From Ciona intestinalis (lineage: Eukaryota; Chordata; Ascidiacea; Phlebobranchia; Cionidae), in NCBI RefSeq assembly GCF_000224145.3, contig NC_020176.2, forward strand, positions 3,307,826-3,371,825: a DNA stretch of 64,000 bases. The letters run 5' to 3'. Positions 22,712-37,700 of the stretch are shown here, piece after piece. The notes below the pieces were generated by a model. It was not told the DNA's origin. It saw only the letters and a list, made by a program, of their open reading frames with translations, and did no database searches. Within the stretch, counting starts at the first letter, position 1; every line of letters starts with the position of its first letter. The translations under genes and the position numbers were made by a program.

Positions 22712-25700
22712 ATGGTAAAAGAAAGCAGGCCGCGTATGGCAATTCGTAGCAATCAGTCTGTCAGGTTACGAAGCACAAGGCAGCTGCGAAGTAAAACTAA
22801 CCACTGCTCAACAGAAAATCAAGGAATGGGTGTTGGTCTTGCCCGAGTTATACACAGCTTTGCGCGCTGTTCAGCGCTGCTACTGGTGATCGGGACGCTT
22901 GTGGACGTTTCAGCGGTCAATGGGACACATTTTCGGGGCGGGACAATTTCCTGGTCGCCGGCCCCGCCTTCAACGTCAAGTAACCGAACGGTAAGATTAT
23001 TTATAAACTTAGGGTGGTATAGGATAAAATATGGAAATTAACATATAATATCACGTGTATTTTATAAACTTGTTTTTGACAATTAGGAACGCTGTTAATT
23101 TCGGTTCGTTACGGTTTTAATTCTGTAAACATTCTTTGTTTACTACCAAAGGGGACGATAAAAGAATAAAAACATGAACCATCTTACCACAACCTACTAT
23201 ATTACTAAACTGTTATAAAATGTATTTTAATACCTGGCCCAACCAATGTTAAACGTGATTTTGACTCACCAAAAATTAAAACCTTGCGGCAATTATATAT
23301 TTCGTTTCAGGCCTAAATATTTTGATATGTATGTCGTTAAGGCGATTCGAACCTGTACATACGCTTTATAATAGCCATTTTGCATTTTAATGCTAAAATG
23401 TTGGGCGTATATACATAAGACAGTAGGTACATTGATACAAATGCGATACATTTCGCTTTAGGTTACAAAACCCGTTTAGTTAACAAGTTTAAGTAACCTG
23501 AAACTTAAATGAAGTCAATTTCCAGTGCGTGTAAAATATTGTAAGGTAATTGCTACCTTAACGGAGACAAAATTTCAAAATATCAAATGTGATCATAGTA
23601 CTGACTATGTTAAACTTCGTAAAAGAAATAATCAAAAACTTAAGGGTCAAAATTCCTTGCATACGTGTTTATTTTTTGTACATTTTTTAAGCAGACAGGT
23701 ATCATAGTGTCGGCTGTAGTGACATGTCACACAATTTTAAACAGAGATAACATCATTTATATAGTTGTCTCTAAAATGGCGTTAACTCTTTTTGGTTTCA
23801 AGTGTAAAAGAAGAATATAAGCCTTAGTATCTGTACTTGCCACGTTTATCAATGTGGTTCCCTTTGTTTGACTATATATGCATGTAATTGAATTTTTGCA
23901 ATGTCAGCCCAGATTTTGTAAAAACTTTAACGACATACACCTATTTTTTTTTGTATCTTACATATTTATTGCTTTATTATTTCATTACCGAAACCAATCG
24001 GCAAAAAATGTAAGAAAATTCTGTTGAACTATGAAATTAAACAACCGTACCTATCTTCAGGTTGTGTTTACGTTTCGACTTGCCTGGTCGTTACAGCACG
24101 AACACTGCGACAACAACACGATTGCATCAAACCAACTGATTGGAGATGTCAACCATAAATGGATATGTGCGTACGGGTGTGCCGGACCGATTGCCCCAAC
24201 ACGTAAGCTTAAAATAAATAAACAAACATATATCTAGTTTTATACCTTAAAATTTACTAACAAATAGGTCAATGGTATACACCACGCTTTCTATGTCAAA
24301 CCAATGCAAACTTATCTATGCATGTTTCATGGTTTACGATTCTGTTTTCTGAGTTTTTTTCATGCAAATCTATGGGCATTTTGTCCCAGCAGAACAAGTA
24401 TTTTTGTCAGCAATGTCGTTTTCTTACTGTGGGGTAAGATGAACACCGTTGTTGACGATATCTCATATTTTACCTGACCGTGTTTTTAACAAATAGCAAC
24501 GCTATATTAGAGTGGTGGGGATACGGTTTTATATAAATATGTAAACAGTCTTTGTTTACCATACCAACTGAGACGATGAAGGGAATGAAACACATGGACA
24601 ATATGCTACCCAAACTTATACTAAATGTTCTTAGATTTTAAATATTTTTATTTAGGTATTTACTGTTCTGCTTTCAACGTGGAACAAGACTGGGCGATCG
24701 GCTCAAACAGTTTCAGCCAAACTTTTGACAACAACGGACCTTTTGATATTTCGTAAGCATCTAGAAATCCGTTTGATTATAGAGACTGGTGATACCATAC
24801 AGTAATTGGCGAAATAAAGATCTCTTTAGTATCGGGTACTACAGATCAAGAAATCTTATACGAAATTTGTTTAAATTTTAATATTTGTCTAAAAATTTAG
24901 TAAACTCATAAGTGCATATTGCCAAATTTGACTGACATCTGAAGTAGGCTAATTACCGGAAAATAATGTATTACTCATTACAGGTATATGTATTGCTGCT
25001 GGGCTCAAAGCCTCATGACCGCAACTACGTCAGAGTGGTCGCTAACCACCAAAGTACTGCTGGGTGTTCGAAGTGACACTGGGCTACCCAATACCTCACC
25101 TGTCGTTAAATCTCCTCTTACCATAAGGTACTTTCCTATTCAAACTAACCGCAAATTGTTTCGAACTTGAAATTAACAGGATTAAATTCAAGCAGCGTCG
25201 CATTATGGTTTATTTAAAAACCAAAACGCCATTTCGTTATTGTATGATACTGTGGGGTAAGGTGGGACATAACATCCCATATTTCCTAATGGTGTTTTTA
25301 GTAATTTGCAACGCTTTTTTAGAGTCGTGGGGGTATGGTTATAATTCCGCAAATATTTGCTGTTTTCTGCCAAATTGGATGATAAATGAGTAAAGAAAGC
25401 ACATTTATATTTCTTTAAAAAGCCTATGTAAAACGGATAAGCCTATTTAACATTAAATCGTTTTAATTATCCCAAAACGGTTCAACTTGAAGTGACTCAC
25501 ATATAATCCAAAGCATACAAAACGGTCTAAACTTGCTTAGAAGCCGCTTAGAATTTGATAAAACGGTTCTTTCCAAGTCTAAAGTATGCGGATTTCTGTA
25601 ATACCCGGCGATTAAATTAATCCCAATTCGACTTGTGTATTGTCCAAATAATTGCGTACAATGATGTCTTTGCAAAATAACCTTTTATTTTGTGTATTTT

Positions 25701-28700
25701 CTATATAAGCCGAATAACCATGGCACCAAATGCATGACGTATTTAAACACTTTTGGCCGCAGTATGTCAAACATAATCAGCTTACAATTTGGTAAGTCCA
25801 AAATTCCAATATTTCAAATCTTAGAAGTGGCATTTGGTGTACAGAACACACGATTGCGGCGTGATACAGTGAACTCATTATTCTTTCAATTAACCGTTAC
25901 GTCACATAGCGTTTCCTGGCCTTCTAATATTTAATTATTAATGGGCACGAACTTATTTCGTGACTTTTGTTCATTTTTAGCTGAAGCGCTAACTTGTAAC
26001 ACTGTTAATTGTAATTGCAACGCCATATTATAACGGGGGATAGTTCTGGACTGTAATTGTAGGTATTATACACAATTACATCTGATAACAACGCCTCGAA
26101 TTAGCTGTTTATTGTATGGATAAAACAAAACTGTTACAGTATCGACATCACTGGTATAAAAGACCTGTAGTCGGTTCCAGTATATAGATCTATATTGGAT
26201 GAGTGTTACCTATTTATCTTCGCGTGGCGGGTCAACGAAATCAGTATAACACGAATGTTCTGTTTATACATCTCGTGCCCGCTTACGAGTTACCACATAT
26301 GCTATGCAACTTTAGACTGATAATTTGTTTTAGTTTGTGAATGTACTGCCTAATACGCCGCAGCATTTGCAAGTTGTTATTTTAATTTTGTAAACGTGTC
26401 GACCACGGTCGATTTTGTCTGTTTAAATCGGCGCTTCTTAATTTTTTCCCCTTGCGGCACCGGATAATTCTGTAAATATTCTTTGTTTACTACTAAATCC
26501 GACGACAAAAAAACTGACCCTTTTACCCTAACACTATATAAACATGCCGAAAATTGTTAACAACAATTTTAATTATTGAATGTTTTGCGACACGCAATAT
26601 GAAAAATATCTATAGGCCTAATTGAATATTATTTTTAGGTTAGAAGTCGGTGTTCCTTATACCATTCAGCTTGAAACTGTTGATCTGGACGGTGATGATG
26701 TCAGGTGTCGACTCGGCAATTATTTCGGCGAATGTGGCAACACATGCACTCTGCACAATGAATTTTCACTCGATACTGTAAGTTTATATACAAACACACG
26801 CATTGTGGTTATCACTTGTATACCGCAGTAGCGTGTAACTGTATATCTCAGTGGCGTGCTAATACGTATACATATTTACAGGTTAATTGTCAAATAACCT
26901 ACAACCCGACAACGAATATAACCGGGCTAGTTCCTATTGCAATAACTGTTGAAGACTTCAGTCGTTTCGACACGCCGATACAACTGGACGACGTGACCAT
27001 TCGACCAGGCCACGCCATTAGCTCAATTCCATTTCAATTCATCGTGCAACGTAAGTGCATGAAATGATCAAAATAGTCGAATATTTCCAGCAATGTTTCG
27101 TTCGCTGAAACATGATATGCTTGCCTTACATATTTTGACCCATCGTTTCGATGAACGAAAGTAGGATATCTACAAAATCTCGCCACCAGAAAATTTTACT
27201 GAACGATAATTGGATGGTCACGATGTGGCTATTTCGAAAAATATTTTTTTGCACCAAATTGTTTTGTTCTATTACTACAGGTCCCAGCTTTGTCAATTTA
27301 TGTCCCGCGTGGCGCGGCGTATGACAGGGCGTATACATCCCATCTAACTTTAATCCTATAATAGTGTATACAGTTATAATGTTCGGTTATGGGTCAAATT
27401 GTGCAAAATGACCAGCTGAAATTTTCAAACCAAATTGTCGGTCATTAAAGTTAGCGACAAAATGATTTTATCTGTAAAGCGTGATAGCATTTTGCTGAAA
27501 AATATCGCTTTATAGTAAATTAATGGCATTTATGGTGATACAGAACGTTTTTTTTGCGAAAAACACGCCGCTAAAGTACTTTTAGGGAAATTTCGATTTT
27601 TGTGTAACCACTAATACCCGTGAATTTAAAATCAAGTTACATATTAGAAAATAGCATAATTGCTAAATAATTGTCTCGTGTACAAAGGGCCATGATTACG
27701 ACGTATGCTTAAGATACAATTTGATAAACACTTACATTAAAGGTACTTTTACCAAAATATACGTTTTAAAGTGGTATTATGTAAGCGCTGGCGAAAGACC
27801 ATTTTATTGAAGCAAATCTTATATTCATATTAATCCACACGCCTGGAGCGGATCGTTTTCGATAGTTCCCATATTTATGCGCAAATCGACTATTAATGAT
27901 CTCGTGTATGGAAGCTATTAATTACCGTTTTCTGCAAGCAATTGTAACTTGTTTTATCCTCGCATGGCGAGTAACCACACTCGTAAGCGGGTACGCGTGC
28001 ATGAAACATCAGAGCGCACGTGTTATAGCAACTCTCGTTGCCTTCCTTGATTTAAATAAGTTACATTAATTCATTCGATCACTTATTTATTTATATAACA
28101 TTTTTGTAGTTCGGTCGGTATCTTGGGTTATATACCTATTAAATACTTTTGAATTACAAAATGATGCGTTAGCTAACTACTAACGGATGTTAATGTACCT
28201 CAATACAATATTTATTGCCCGGGTAGCTTGTACCTACGTCTCCGGTAAAATGCCAGTTATACACTTAAAATATGCAGTTGCTGTTGGCATGACTGCATAA
28301 CATCTCCGCTGATGTATTATTTAATAAGATTTAACACATTTTCACATTAAAGCGTTCGTGACTAATCATCACAGCTTTTCTCTGTTATTGCCAACTGTGG
28401 CGATATTTTCGATTTGAAATTCCCTTTGAAGTCATAGGTCATCTTAGCGTGCTTACAAAACGTTTTGTTCCTCAGCCAATGACGTAAAAGTACGTTGTAG
28501 CCGCGTGCACCTTCACAAATTTTGATCGGGTGCGTATTTTTATTGGTATTCAGTCAGTGAGAAAATAACAACAGCGTTTTAGAAATGCAAGATGAATTCT
28601 TGTGGTTCATTTTCGACGATTTGCAACAAAGATATAACCTTACATGCCAAGGACGCATATTCTTTACTGTGTTTTATGTTTAAACGATGTGGTTCCATTA

Positions 28701-31700
28701 TAATGCACCCCACCAAACATTGAAATGCCATGTCCTAAATATTTTTTCGAAGATCCTGTTAGACCAGTTAAACTGCTTTGTTTAAGGGGATACGTAGAGC
28801 GAGATTAATACATATTCGGTGAGCATGTGTTTTATACAGTTAGACTTACGCTTCGGTCGCGGGCTAGAAATATATATGAATAAAGGTCATTTCAAAATAC
28901 TCTACAGTAGAAAAAAAATAGGCTACATTTGAATTTTATAGACACGTGTAAAGCCAATAATACAGAAGTATACACGCAGGGCGTACCTGTATTTTATTGT
29001 AACCCTCGGAGACGGTCAGGTCAAGATCCTTTTATGGTGGCCTAGCTTTCTTAGGAGCGCATATGCAACGTTAATACACACATGCGAAGAACATGTCATG
29101 TTGCAAAAGCGTCATGATGCCCAACTTGTACTACTGATGTTCATATATTAAAAGCCTAATTTACTTTGGCAACGGAAGGCCAAAAACGTGCACGCAACAG
29201 CAGCTATTGCATTTTGTTTTTGTAGCGGGGAAATGCCCAGTTTTGTTACTAATAGCGCAAAAGTTCTCGTTATGCTTTTTGCATTGGGCGAATAAAAACT
29301 GCCTATTTAAACCTGCTTAAAAGGTTACACTCGCGTTTGTTAGAAAAAAAAACATTTATTGCAACACTTTATCACTAGAAATAAAAACATAAACACACAA
29401 ATACAACCAGAGCGCGTATATAGTTATGATTGCAAATTTAACAACGTATTGAGTAATCACGATTTTCCGTTATGTAAATTTACCGGTTAAAAAGTAAGTA
29501 ACCTTAATTTAAATATTATTTAGTTAAAGAAAACGAGCAACGGCTGCAAGATCGTTGTCTTAATGTGAAACCACGAGTGACCATCAATCCAAATTCCGAA
29601 GTTTTTTTCGTGAAAGTAGGCCGAATGTTTCAAGTTACTGCTACTTCTTCTGCATGCCACCCTAGAGACAGGTAAACAAATTAATGTTTTAAGTTTAGTT
29701 TTTGATGTGTATAGTTGCATATATAACTTGAGTGTGATTTATAACTACCTATACAAAAATACAAAGTATAAATAAATATACACTTTGCTAACTTGTTTGT
29801 TTATTTCAAGCATACGAGCATTCAATGGCACCGGACCCACTGGTGTGTTGCAGTCAAATATAAGTTTTGTAAATAGAGAAGCAAGTATAAGTGTATCATG
29901 GACACCAAATGCACAACAGAGCGGCCGCCACACTTTCTGCTTTTCAGCTGAAGATACTAACGGGTCAGTGATTTTTTAATGTTTAATTGATGGTTATACT
30001 AGGTTCACAGCTCGATGCTGCCACCATTGGGAAACTATGTGTTCTTTGACAGGACACCTAAGGCAATTGCTCCAACCTAGTGGCACCACTGATGGGTTGT
30101 CTGAATTGTCAGTTAAACATTAAAAAAACTCAACAAAATTGGATTGCCAGTTTCAGATCTTGGTTGCCACTGGTTTTAAACCGTTTATTTGCTATATTTA
30201 TTTAGTCATTTTGGTGAAAGATTCTTGTGATCTTTATAGCCATTCAAGGATGAAACGCATGTTAAAATTTTGTTGCTTTTTTCTTAGAACATTACGCATA
30301 TTATAATGGAGTTTTTGTTATATTTGCAGCTTATTCTCAGATCAAACCTGCTTTACTGTTGTAGTGGACCAGGGTAAGCTAAAAAACCTCAAATTCGATT
30401 AACTATCTAATACATTCTTTTTTTACCCCCTTCTATTCTTTTTCCAAAATTAGTGCAAAGGAGAGAGTATAAGAAAAAGGCAAAGTGTGTGGTAGGCTAG
30501 TACATCTCCAATACGTTGAATGAATCATACAGATAATAAACCGACTGTCAAAACAGAAGTTAATTTTTTGATGATTTGGGCGTGATGATTACACAGTGAC
30601 TAACTATGTAAACCACTCAACTCGAAAATTTAATGCTAAAATTTGGTGTTTCAAGATAAAATATGGTTTACCTGTTTTTTTGGCATTCTTTTGGGTGTGC
30701 TCATATTGCTTAAAATTGTCTACACCTGTACCGAGTTACATGTTATCAAGCTACAACATCTAAAACCGTTAATTGAACAGACCAAATCACTACTTCGATC
30801 AATTTCTAAAACAAATTTAGCACGTTTTAATGCTCGGCACTGCATATAAAGGTCTAGTATTGGATATAAAAGTAATGAAAATGAGCTATTTATTAATTGG
30901 TATACTTTATGATTTTAAAAATTCAAAACCATAAACGAAAATGTGTTGTTTTAGTTTTAAATTTATTTACTGTGTTTTGTTGTTTTAGGAAAATGATTTT
31001 TGGACAATTTAAACTTATTTTTCAATTTGGTAAATTTAATTCTTTAATTTTGTAGAGTTAAAATACTGTCGTGGCATTGGTGGTAGTGAATACATCACAT
31101 TTGATCATCTGCATTATTCTTTTGCTGGAAGATGTCAATACCAGCTTGCGTTGACTACATTTAATCCATTCTATGCCTATTCCAACAACCTGCAACCGTT
31201 CAATATATCAGTAAGCTAACTATAAATAGTATTCGACTGTTTTCCAATCTAAGTAAATTACAAAAAAGTCACGTAGTGTTGTCTAAATTGTCAGTCATAC
31301 ATTAATAAAAAAATTGAATTTTTGTTCAAAAGTTTATTTCACAGTTCCCAGAAATTTACTTAATTATCCCCAATTTTTTGTATTACTAGGTAACCAATGA
31401 TGCAACTCGAAGTGGGGAACCAAGGATATCTGTTATTAAAGTGACAATTGCGCAACGATTTGTAGAACTTCATAGAAACAGAAGAGTTATTGTAAGCTGG
31501 TATTTCGGAGAATATAAAATTGCTGGTTTTTTTAAAAACTTTGGTGGCTCTTTTAAAACGCATTTAAGCATCTTTATTTATTCCTCCAAAAAATTTTGAT
31601 TTTGTTTAATATGCCGCTTTCACTACTATTTACCCCTTAATTACGAGAATAGGATACCTGTTATAATATTGGACATTTCCCCACCACACAAGGATAAAAA

Positions 31701-34700
31701 GCTTCACTCATTCATTCAACTCAATGCCATTTTCAGGTTGACGGAGAACAAGAAATATTACCCATAGTTCTCTCTGGTTTCCGTATCGACATACGAGGAA
31801 GGTTCGTAACCATGACGACTACATCAGGAGCGGTGATCAAGTTTGACGGCGAGACAAGTTTCATCATTGGGTTGCCAACCACATATTCTGGACATGTTCA
31901 AGGTTTTTGTTTGTTTTTTTTTTAAAATGATTTTTTTATATTTATTTTAGTTGTATATGTAACTGTTTTTTGGGGTAATGGACAAAATCTCGCCTTAAGA
32001 ACATCAAGTGTAACTGGTTCTGTGGCTCAGTGGTTAGTGTGAGGTATTGTAGCTGTATGTGTTCTTGGGGAAGATACTTTTGAGCGTTATATAATGCCTA
32101 AATAAATAAATTTTGATTATTAATAAAATAAATTGCCAGAAGCTTAAACAATCCTACAAAAGGGTATGTTACAACTTACAAAAAGGTGTGCTACTTAAAG
32201 CTATTTGATAAAAAATAAGTTATGCAGGTTAAAGCATTCATCCATTACAGGTTTATGTGGCAACATGAACAACGACGCCAGTGATGAGTTTCTTGACTCC
32301 CGAAGAAAATCTCTCGTCCCTGTTGTTATGAATCCACTTGAGTTTGGAAACAGATTTGTTCTCGGAAGGTTAGTTGTATTTAGCAGGCATGCTCTCTATT
32401 TGACGATTTGACACATTAGTTTAACTGTTTTAGGAGTTTAATAACTGTTGTGTTGTTGCTAATGCTGTGCAATAAACCACCCATGTTATACTTTCCAAGT
32501 TGCTTTACCTTGTGAGAAAAACTAATTGATAATTATATATAGTAGGGTGGGGGTGACGGGGCACCTTTAGCACATAATATCCAAGTATCCTGATCGTGTT
32601 TTTTAGCAACGATCTATGGGAGTCTTAAGGGTGCGGCCTAATTCTTTGAATGTTCTTTGTTTAACCGAATGAGACAAAAAATAGAATAAAAAGGTTGTAT
32701 CTTTTTATCCCACCTTACTGTATCATGTTTTCTATTTACATAGATGCAATACACCTCCAGTACAACATGATGAATGCTCCAGACCAAGTAATGCTGCCAA
32801 TATGTTGGCATGCTCTTTGCTCACAGCAACTGAAGGTTGTTTCTCACAATGTCATTCAGTTATTTCACCAGACCCATTTTATCAGGTACAAAATCTATAG
32901 TATAGACTCTATACTGATGTAATGGTTGAAAAGTGAGGTTCCAAATTTAAAATAGTTTTAATTTATATTTTGTTGAATCACTATCTGAACCAGCGCCATT
33001 GCACAGTAGTTAGAGCACCTGCCTCTAACACAGAGGTTAGGGGTTCAAAGTTTGACAATGCTACCATTTTAGAAGTAAGCATTTTTTAAAGGGGTCTCAA
33101 GTCTTATTTAAACAAGCAGGCTCTTCTATCAAGTATTTATTCATTTGTAGGAGAAATACAATTTTAAGATAGTAATATTCTACAAACAGTATAATGTAAT
33201 AAACCATACAATTACACAACATCAAATTTTGAATCTGAAAAAAAGTGTGCCTAAAAACCACACATTTAGTAACCTGACGCATTATAAAACTTTGTTTTTC
33301 ATCTAGAGTTGCATAACAGCGCTGTGTCGTAGCACAGTATACCAACGAACCACACTCAAAATACAGATAGGGTCGTATGCTGATGCTTGCCAGTTAGAAA
33401 GTGCTGAGATATGTAACTGGCGTGATCGTATTGGTGCAGGTAACTGACATGTTTTCCTCGATTATCTTCAAGATATATCGCGCGTTATCCACTAATCTGT
33501 TTTTTGCTTATTTTTTTTAGAATTTTTTCAGTTGTTCAATTAATTTTCCTGATAAAAGATAAGTGATTGTAAAATAAAGATGTTAATATCGATTTGTTTT
33601 TTAAAGTTTTTGTTTGATTTCTAAAATATTTTAACATGAAATTGGAAATTTTGAAAAATAAATATAAGTTCATTAAATGAACAAAAACTGTATTCAGTTT
33701 GTTTTTTAAATGTTTTATTCATAAAATTAAAGCAAAGAAAATGATTTTCAATTTTTTTACATAATTTTACAAACAAACTATATATATACAAAATTATTAT
33801 TTGTTAAGACTAAATTCACAAAAACTCTGCTTCTGGAAAAAATAACAGCAAACATGACTTCAATTAGGGAAATTTCTTTTGATTACAATAAACTTGTTTT
33901 AGTAAACAGAAAATGTCGATTTTAATCTAAATATCCCCCCAGCTATGGAATGCCTACCTAACTCTCGTTATGTGGCATGTGGTATGTCGGAACCACAAAC
34001 TTGCGCGAACCTTAATTCACCTCCACTAGCTACAACGTCATGCGTCGAAGGTAGGGTGTATTTGGTGTTGGGTTTTTTAACATTTTTTATTAATTTTTAG
34101 AAATTTAAAAAATTCTAAATTGTTCTTTTATTAATTTGTTAGAAAAATGTGTAAAAACACTAATCTGGTAAAAATATACTTTGTTTTGTTTATTAAAAAT
34201 TAACTTTATTCTTTTTTATTTTTGTCATAAAGGTTGCCAGTGTGATGAAGGGTATTTACTTTCTGGTGAACAATGTGTTCACCAAAGTACTTGTGGGTGT
34301 TTTATACAGCGGAAATACAGACTACCAGGTAAATGGGTGCATAGCTGTACTGCTAGGGTGCCTGGAATGGCACATATTGGTCAGAAACATGGTCCTATTT
34401 GAATATTTTACTTTTAAAAGACTGATGTTGCCATTTCATGTGAAAAATACTGCACTTGATTTTTTTGTCACATATTTCATAGCACTTGTTTTTTTATCTT
34501 CAATTTTCAGGTTTTACGTTCCGAACCAGTGATTGCGCGCATGAGTGCACATGCGTCGGGGTGAATCAAACCTCGTGCGTACTAGCGCCTCCGTGTGGGG
34601 TAAACGAGCACTGTGGTGTACGACCCGATGGCTTCAGTCATTGTTTCGAACGAACACTGGTAAATAATTGTCACAAATTTATTTTAAATTTAGTGAAATT

Positions 34701-37700
34701 TATTTTTTCATTTTTAATTATTATTCTCATAGCTGCCAGCTACATGCCACGCACTGGGAGATCCACACTATCAGACTTTTGACGGAGCTGCGTTTGATTC
34801 AATGTCTACATGTGCCCATATTATGGTTAGGTAAGTCTATTGAGGCCAGATGCTACTTCTACTCATGGCGTGTCTTTTTGGGCAAGACACTTATCGGCAA
34901 TTGCTGTAACTCAGAAGTCCCGTGTGCGCATGAGTTGTATGAAATGAAACAGCTGTGTTATATTATAACGATTGCCGTTACCCCGCCGTACAAGAATAAA
35001 CAAGCAAATAAATAAGTGTCATTCATCCATTGATTCATTTACCCACTTAACAGATCACGTGCCGATTCCACCATCACCCCTTTTACTGTGATTGCAATAA
35101 ACGACCAACCAAGAATAAATCAGACCGTATCTCATGTTAGTGAGGTTCATGTTGTGTTTGGGGTCAATCAGACAAGGATAACACTGAAGGAAGGGCCAGT
35201 TATCATGGTAATTTATATATTTTTTTTGCATTTTTGACATATTTTGGAGTTTTATCGAAAAAGAAGTTTTGCTAGTTTAACGATAATAAAATTGTTGTTA
35301 CTTTGAAAAATGTTACTAAAAGTAACATTATGTTATTTTAATTTAATTTTTTACCTTTTTTAAGTTTTTTTTAAAAATATTTACCTCTTTAAGAAAATGT
35401 TACTAAAATGTGTTGAAAGAAATAGTCTGTTTTAATTAACAACCCAAAATATTTACCATTATAATTTGCCAGGTGAACGGGGCAATTGCTTATCCGGGCG
35501 CTTCTTTTGATGGCTTCACCATTAGAAAACTTGGAGTTTTTGTAATTCTCTCCTTCAACTTCGGTCTTGTTGTAAGATGGGATGGTGTGGATAGGTAAGA
35601 GATCAAAAATAAATTTAATTCAATTTATAGCTTTGTTCACAGTAGCGAAGCTTGCAATATGAAAATTTGTTAAAACTAATTAAAAAAAGCTCTAATATAT
35701 TTAAATCTTTTCACAAAACTCTAATAAATTTAAATATTTCAAAAGGCTAAGAATATCTGCATGGAGCCCCTTAAGTCGTCATGTGGAAGGATTATGCGGG
35801 AACTTTGATGGCGATCCAACCAATGACTTTGCTGCAGCTAATGGTGGAGGACTTATTACTGATGTGGATCAGTTTGTTAACAGTTGGATGGTTACTGGAC
35901 CTGATATTAATGGGTAAGTTTAATCCATTTATGATTTGTATGTGTTTTTTTATTTTTATTTTTTATTTTTATTTTTTTTTAATTGACTTTATAATTTTTT
36001 TTCATTTAAATTTTTGTAGTTCTGTTTTTTAAGTATTTAGATATTTGAGTTGTGTGTATGAAACAGAACCCCCGTGTTATAACAATTGTCTGCCCAAGGA
36101 TGAATAAGTTACATTCATTTATTTTGCATCATACATCTTTACAGAAACTTATACCCCATACCACAACGCAACAGTACAGAGATTTGTATCAATCAAGGTT
36201 TGACCACACCTGAAGACTTGGCAAATTGTATTGCCCTAATCCCACAGTCTAATTACAGGTAAATTTGAGGTCGTTTTAACACATGTAGGGTGGGTAAGAT
36301 GATAGAACCGTTATTTTTTAACAATTAACAACACCATTTTAGACTTTTAGAATTGTAAAGATAAGGTTATATAATTCTGTCAAGACACTTAACAACAATT
36401 GCTCCAACCCAGTGGTCATTAATTGGTGGTCCTACTTGTTACACATACATTAAAATAAAAATTCTCCACCCTAAAACAATCACCCACAAAGTTACATTTG
36501 TTGTAACTCGTAAACTGGCACAGGTGTATAAAACAGAACACCTGTATCATAACAACCGTTGTTTTTTGTTATGATACAGGTGTTACATTCAAGTTGCATT
36601 CATTTATTTAGTTGTCGTTTACGTCGTGTTGGAGACGTAGCACCTCCATGTTCGGACAACAACAGACTCTTATCGCATATGCGAGATTGCGCAATCTTAA
36701 CAAGTACCACAGGACCATTTGCTCCATGCCATGGAATAATTAACCCAAGACAGGATTTCAAAAATTGTGTATTTGATTTATGTGCGTATGGGGGAAATCA
36801 AAGTTATATGGTAAGTTTTCAATTCAAATAAAAGACCGACGGCGCCATTTAGGCGAAACATATATCTCTTATACAACAATTGGTTGAACTTTTTTCCGTT
36901 TCATTTTCGTTGCACTAGAACCTTATTATATGTTAACAGCTATGTATTTTTGTTTGGTAACTTTACGCCCATTCTATTTCTATGGGTGAGGTCCCGCAGC
37001 AGGGGATGCCATGGGTTCAGGATTAGGGGTTTAGAAACAGAACACCTATGTTATATCGAGTGTTGTTATAAGTAACTTACATTTATTCGTTCATTCTTTC
37101 ATCTAATTATATACCTTTACTTAATTAGGAGCGAATTTTGTCTATTTATTTGTTCATTCTTTCATCTAATCATATACCTTTACTTATTTAGGAGCGAATT
37201 TTGTCATCTTATGACTACGACTGTAGAGAACGTAATGTAACAGTTACTGGTTGGAGAGAAGTCTTGGATTTGCGTGAGTATTTTTGTGTTAAAATCCTTT
37301 TGTATGATGTGTATTACGACTTACATAAGGCTTACTTGGTGTTGGAGTAATGGGCAAATTCTGGTTTAAATCCCAGGTCCTTGACAAGGAATATATACAA
37401 AGTTTAAATGGAACAGATATTACCTTAAAAAAACAAGAATTAGAAAACAATTTTTCCGTCTTTTTGCTTGTTTTTTTTATCTTTTTCTGTTCTGCTACAA
37501 CTGTTTTTTATACCACTAGCTGTTTCTGTAATAAAACTTACTTTTTCCACTAGCATTCCAATGCTCCGGAAATATGGTCTTCAGTTCTTGCATGAGTCAG
37601 TGCCAAGCTACTTGTTCTGATCCGGACCGGAGTATTTGTGAATCGAATCTTGATTTAGGAACACACTGTATTGAAGGTAAAGTTAATGTTTGCTTTATTA

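Larger units (their letters stand above)
22712..30373 (+). other. signal peptide and N-terminal HFRGG-type region of the VWD protein
   Basis: Exons 22712(or 22826)-22990, 24061-24202, 24656-24752, 24984-25127, 26639-26777, 26882-27050, 29524-29671, 29811-29963 and 30330-30373. After the hydrophobic signal (ARCSALLLVIGTLVDVSA) comes THFRGGTISW, then a region with WICAYGC, DWAIGSNSF, DLDGDDVRCR, ECGNTC and SSIPFQFIVQ. I recall this arrangement from large secreted proteins of other invertebrates but know no firm domain name. DLDGDDVRC looks like a calcium-binding or Ig-like turn. It ends with two Cys-poor beta-rich segments leading into D1. The introns here are longer than those in the D modules. 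Confidence 0.75.
31056..34659 (+). other. VWD module D1
   Basis: Exons 31056-31210, 31390-31491, 31737-31902, 32251-32368, 32744-32885, 33307-33439, 33943-34050, 34233-34328 and 34511-34659. Starts GSEYITFDHLHYSFAGRCQY (VWD strand 1), reaches GLCGNMNNDASDEF, then the C8 region (ACSLLTATEGCFSQC, SCITALC), a TIL domain (MECLPNSRYVACG to GCQCDEGYLLSG) and a closing piece ECTCVGVNQTSCVLAPPC. The first exons are split differently from D2-D6, so D1 is the most divergent module. The donor after 31902 (GTTTTTG) is weak but is the only one that keeps phase. Confidence 0.85.
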
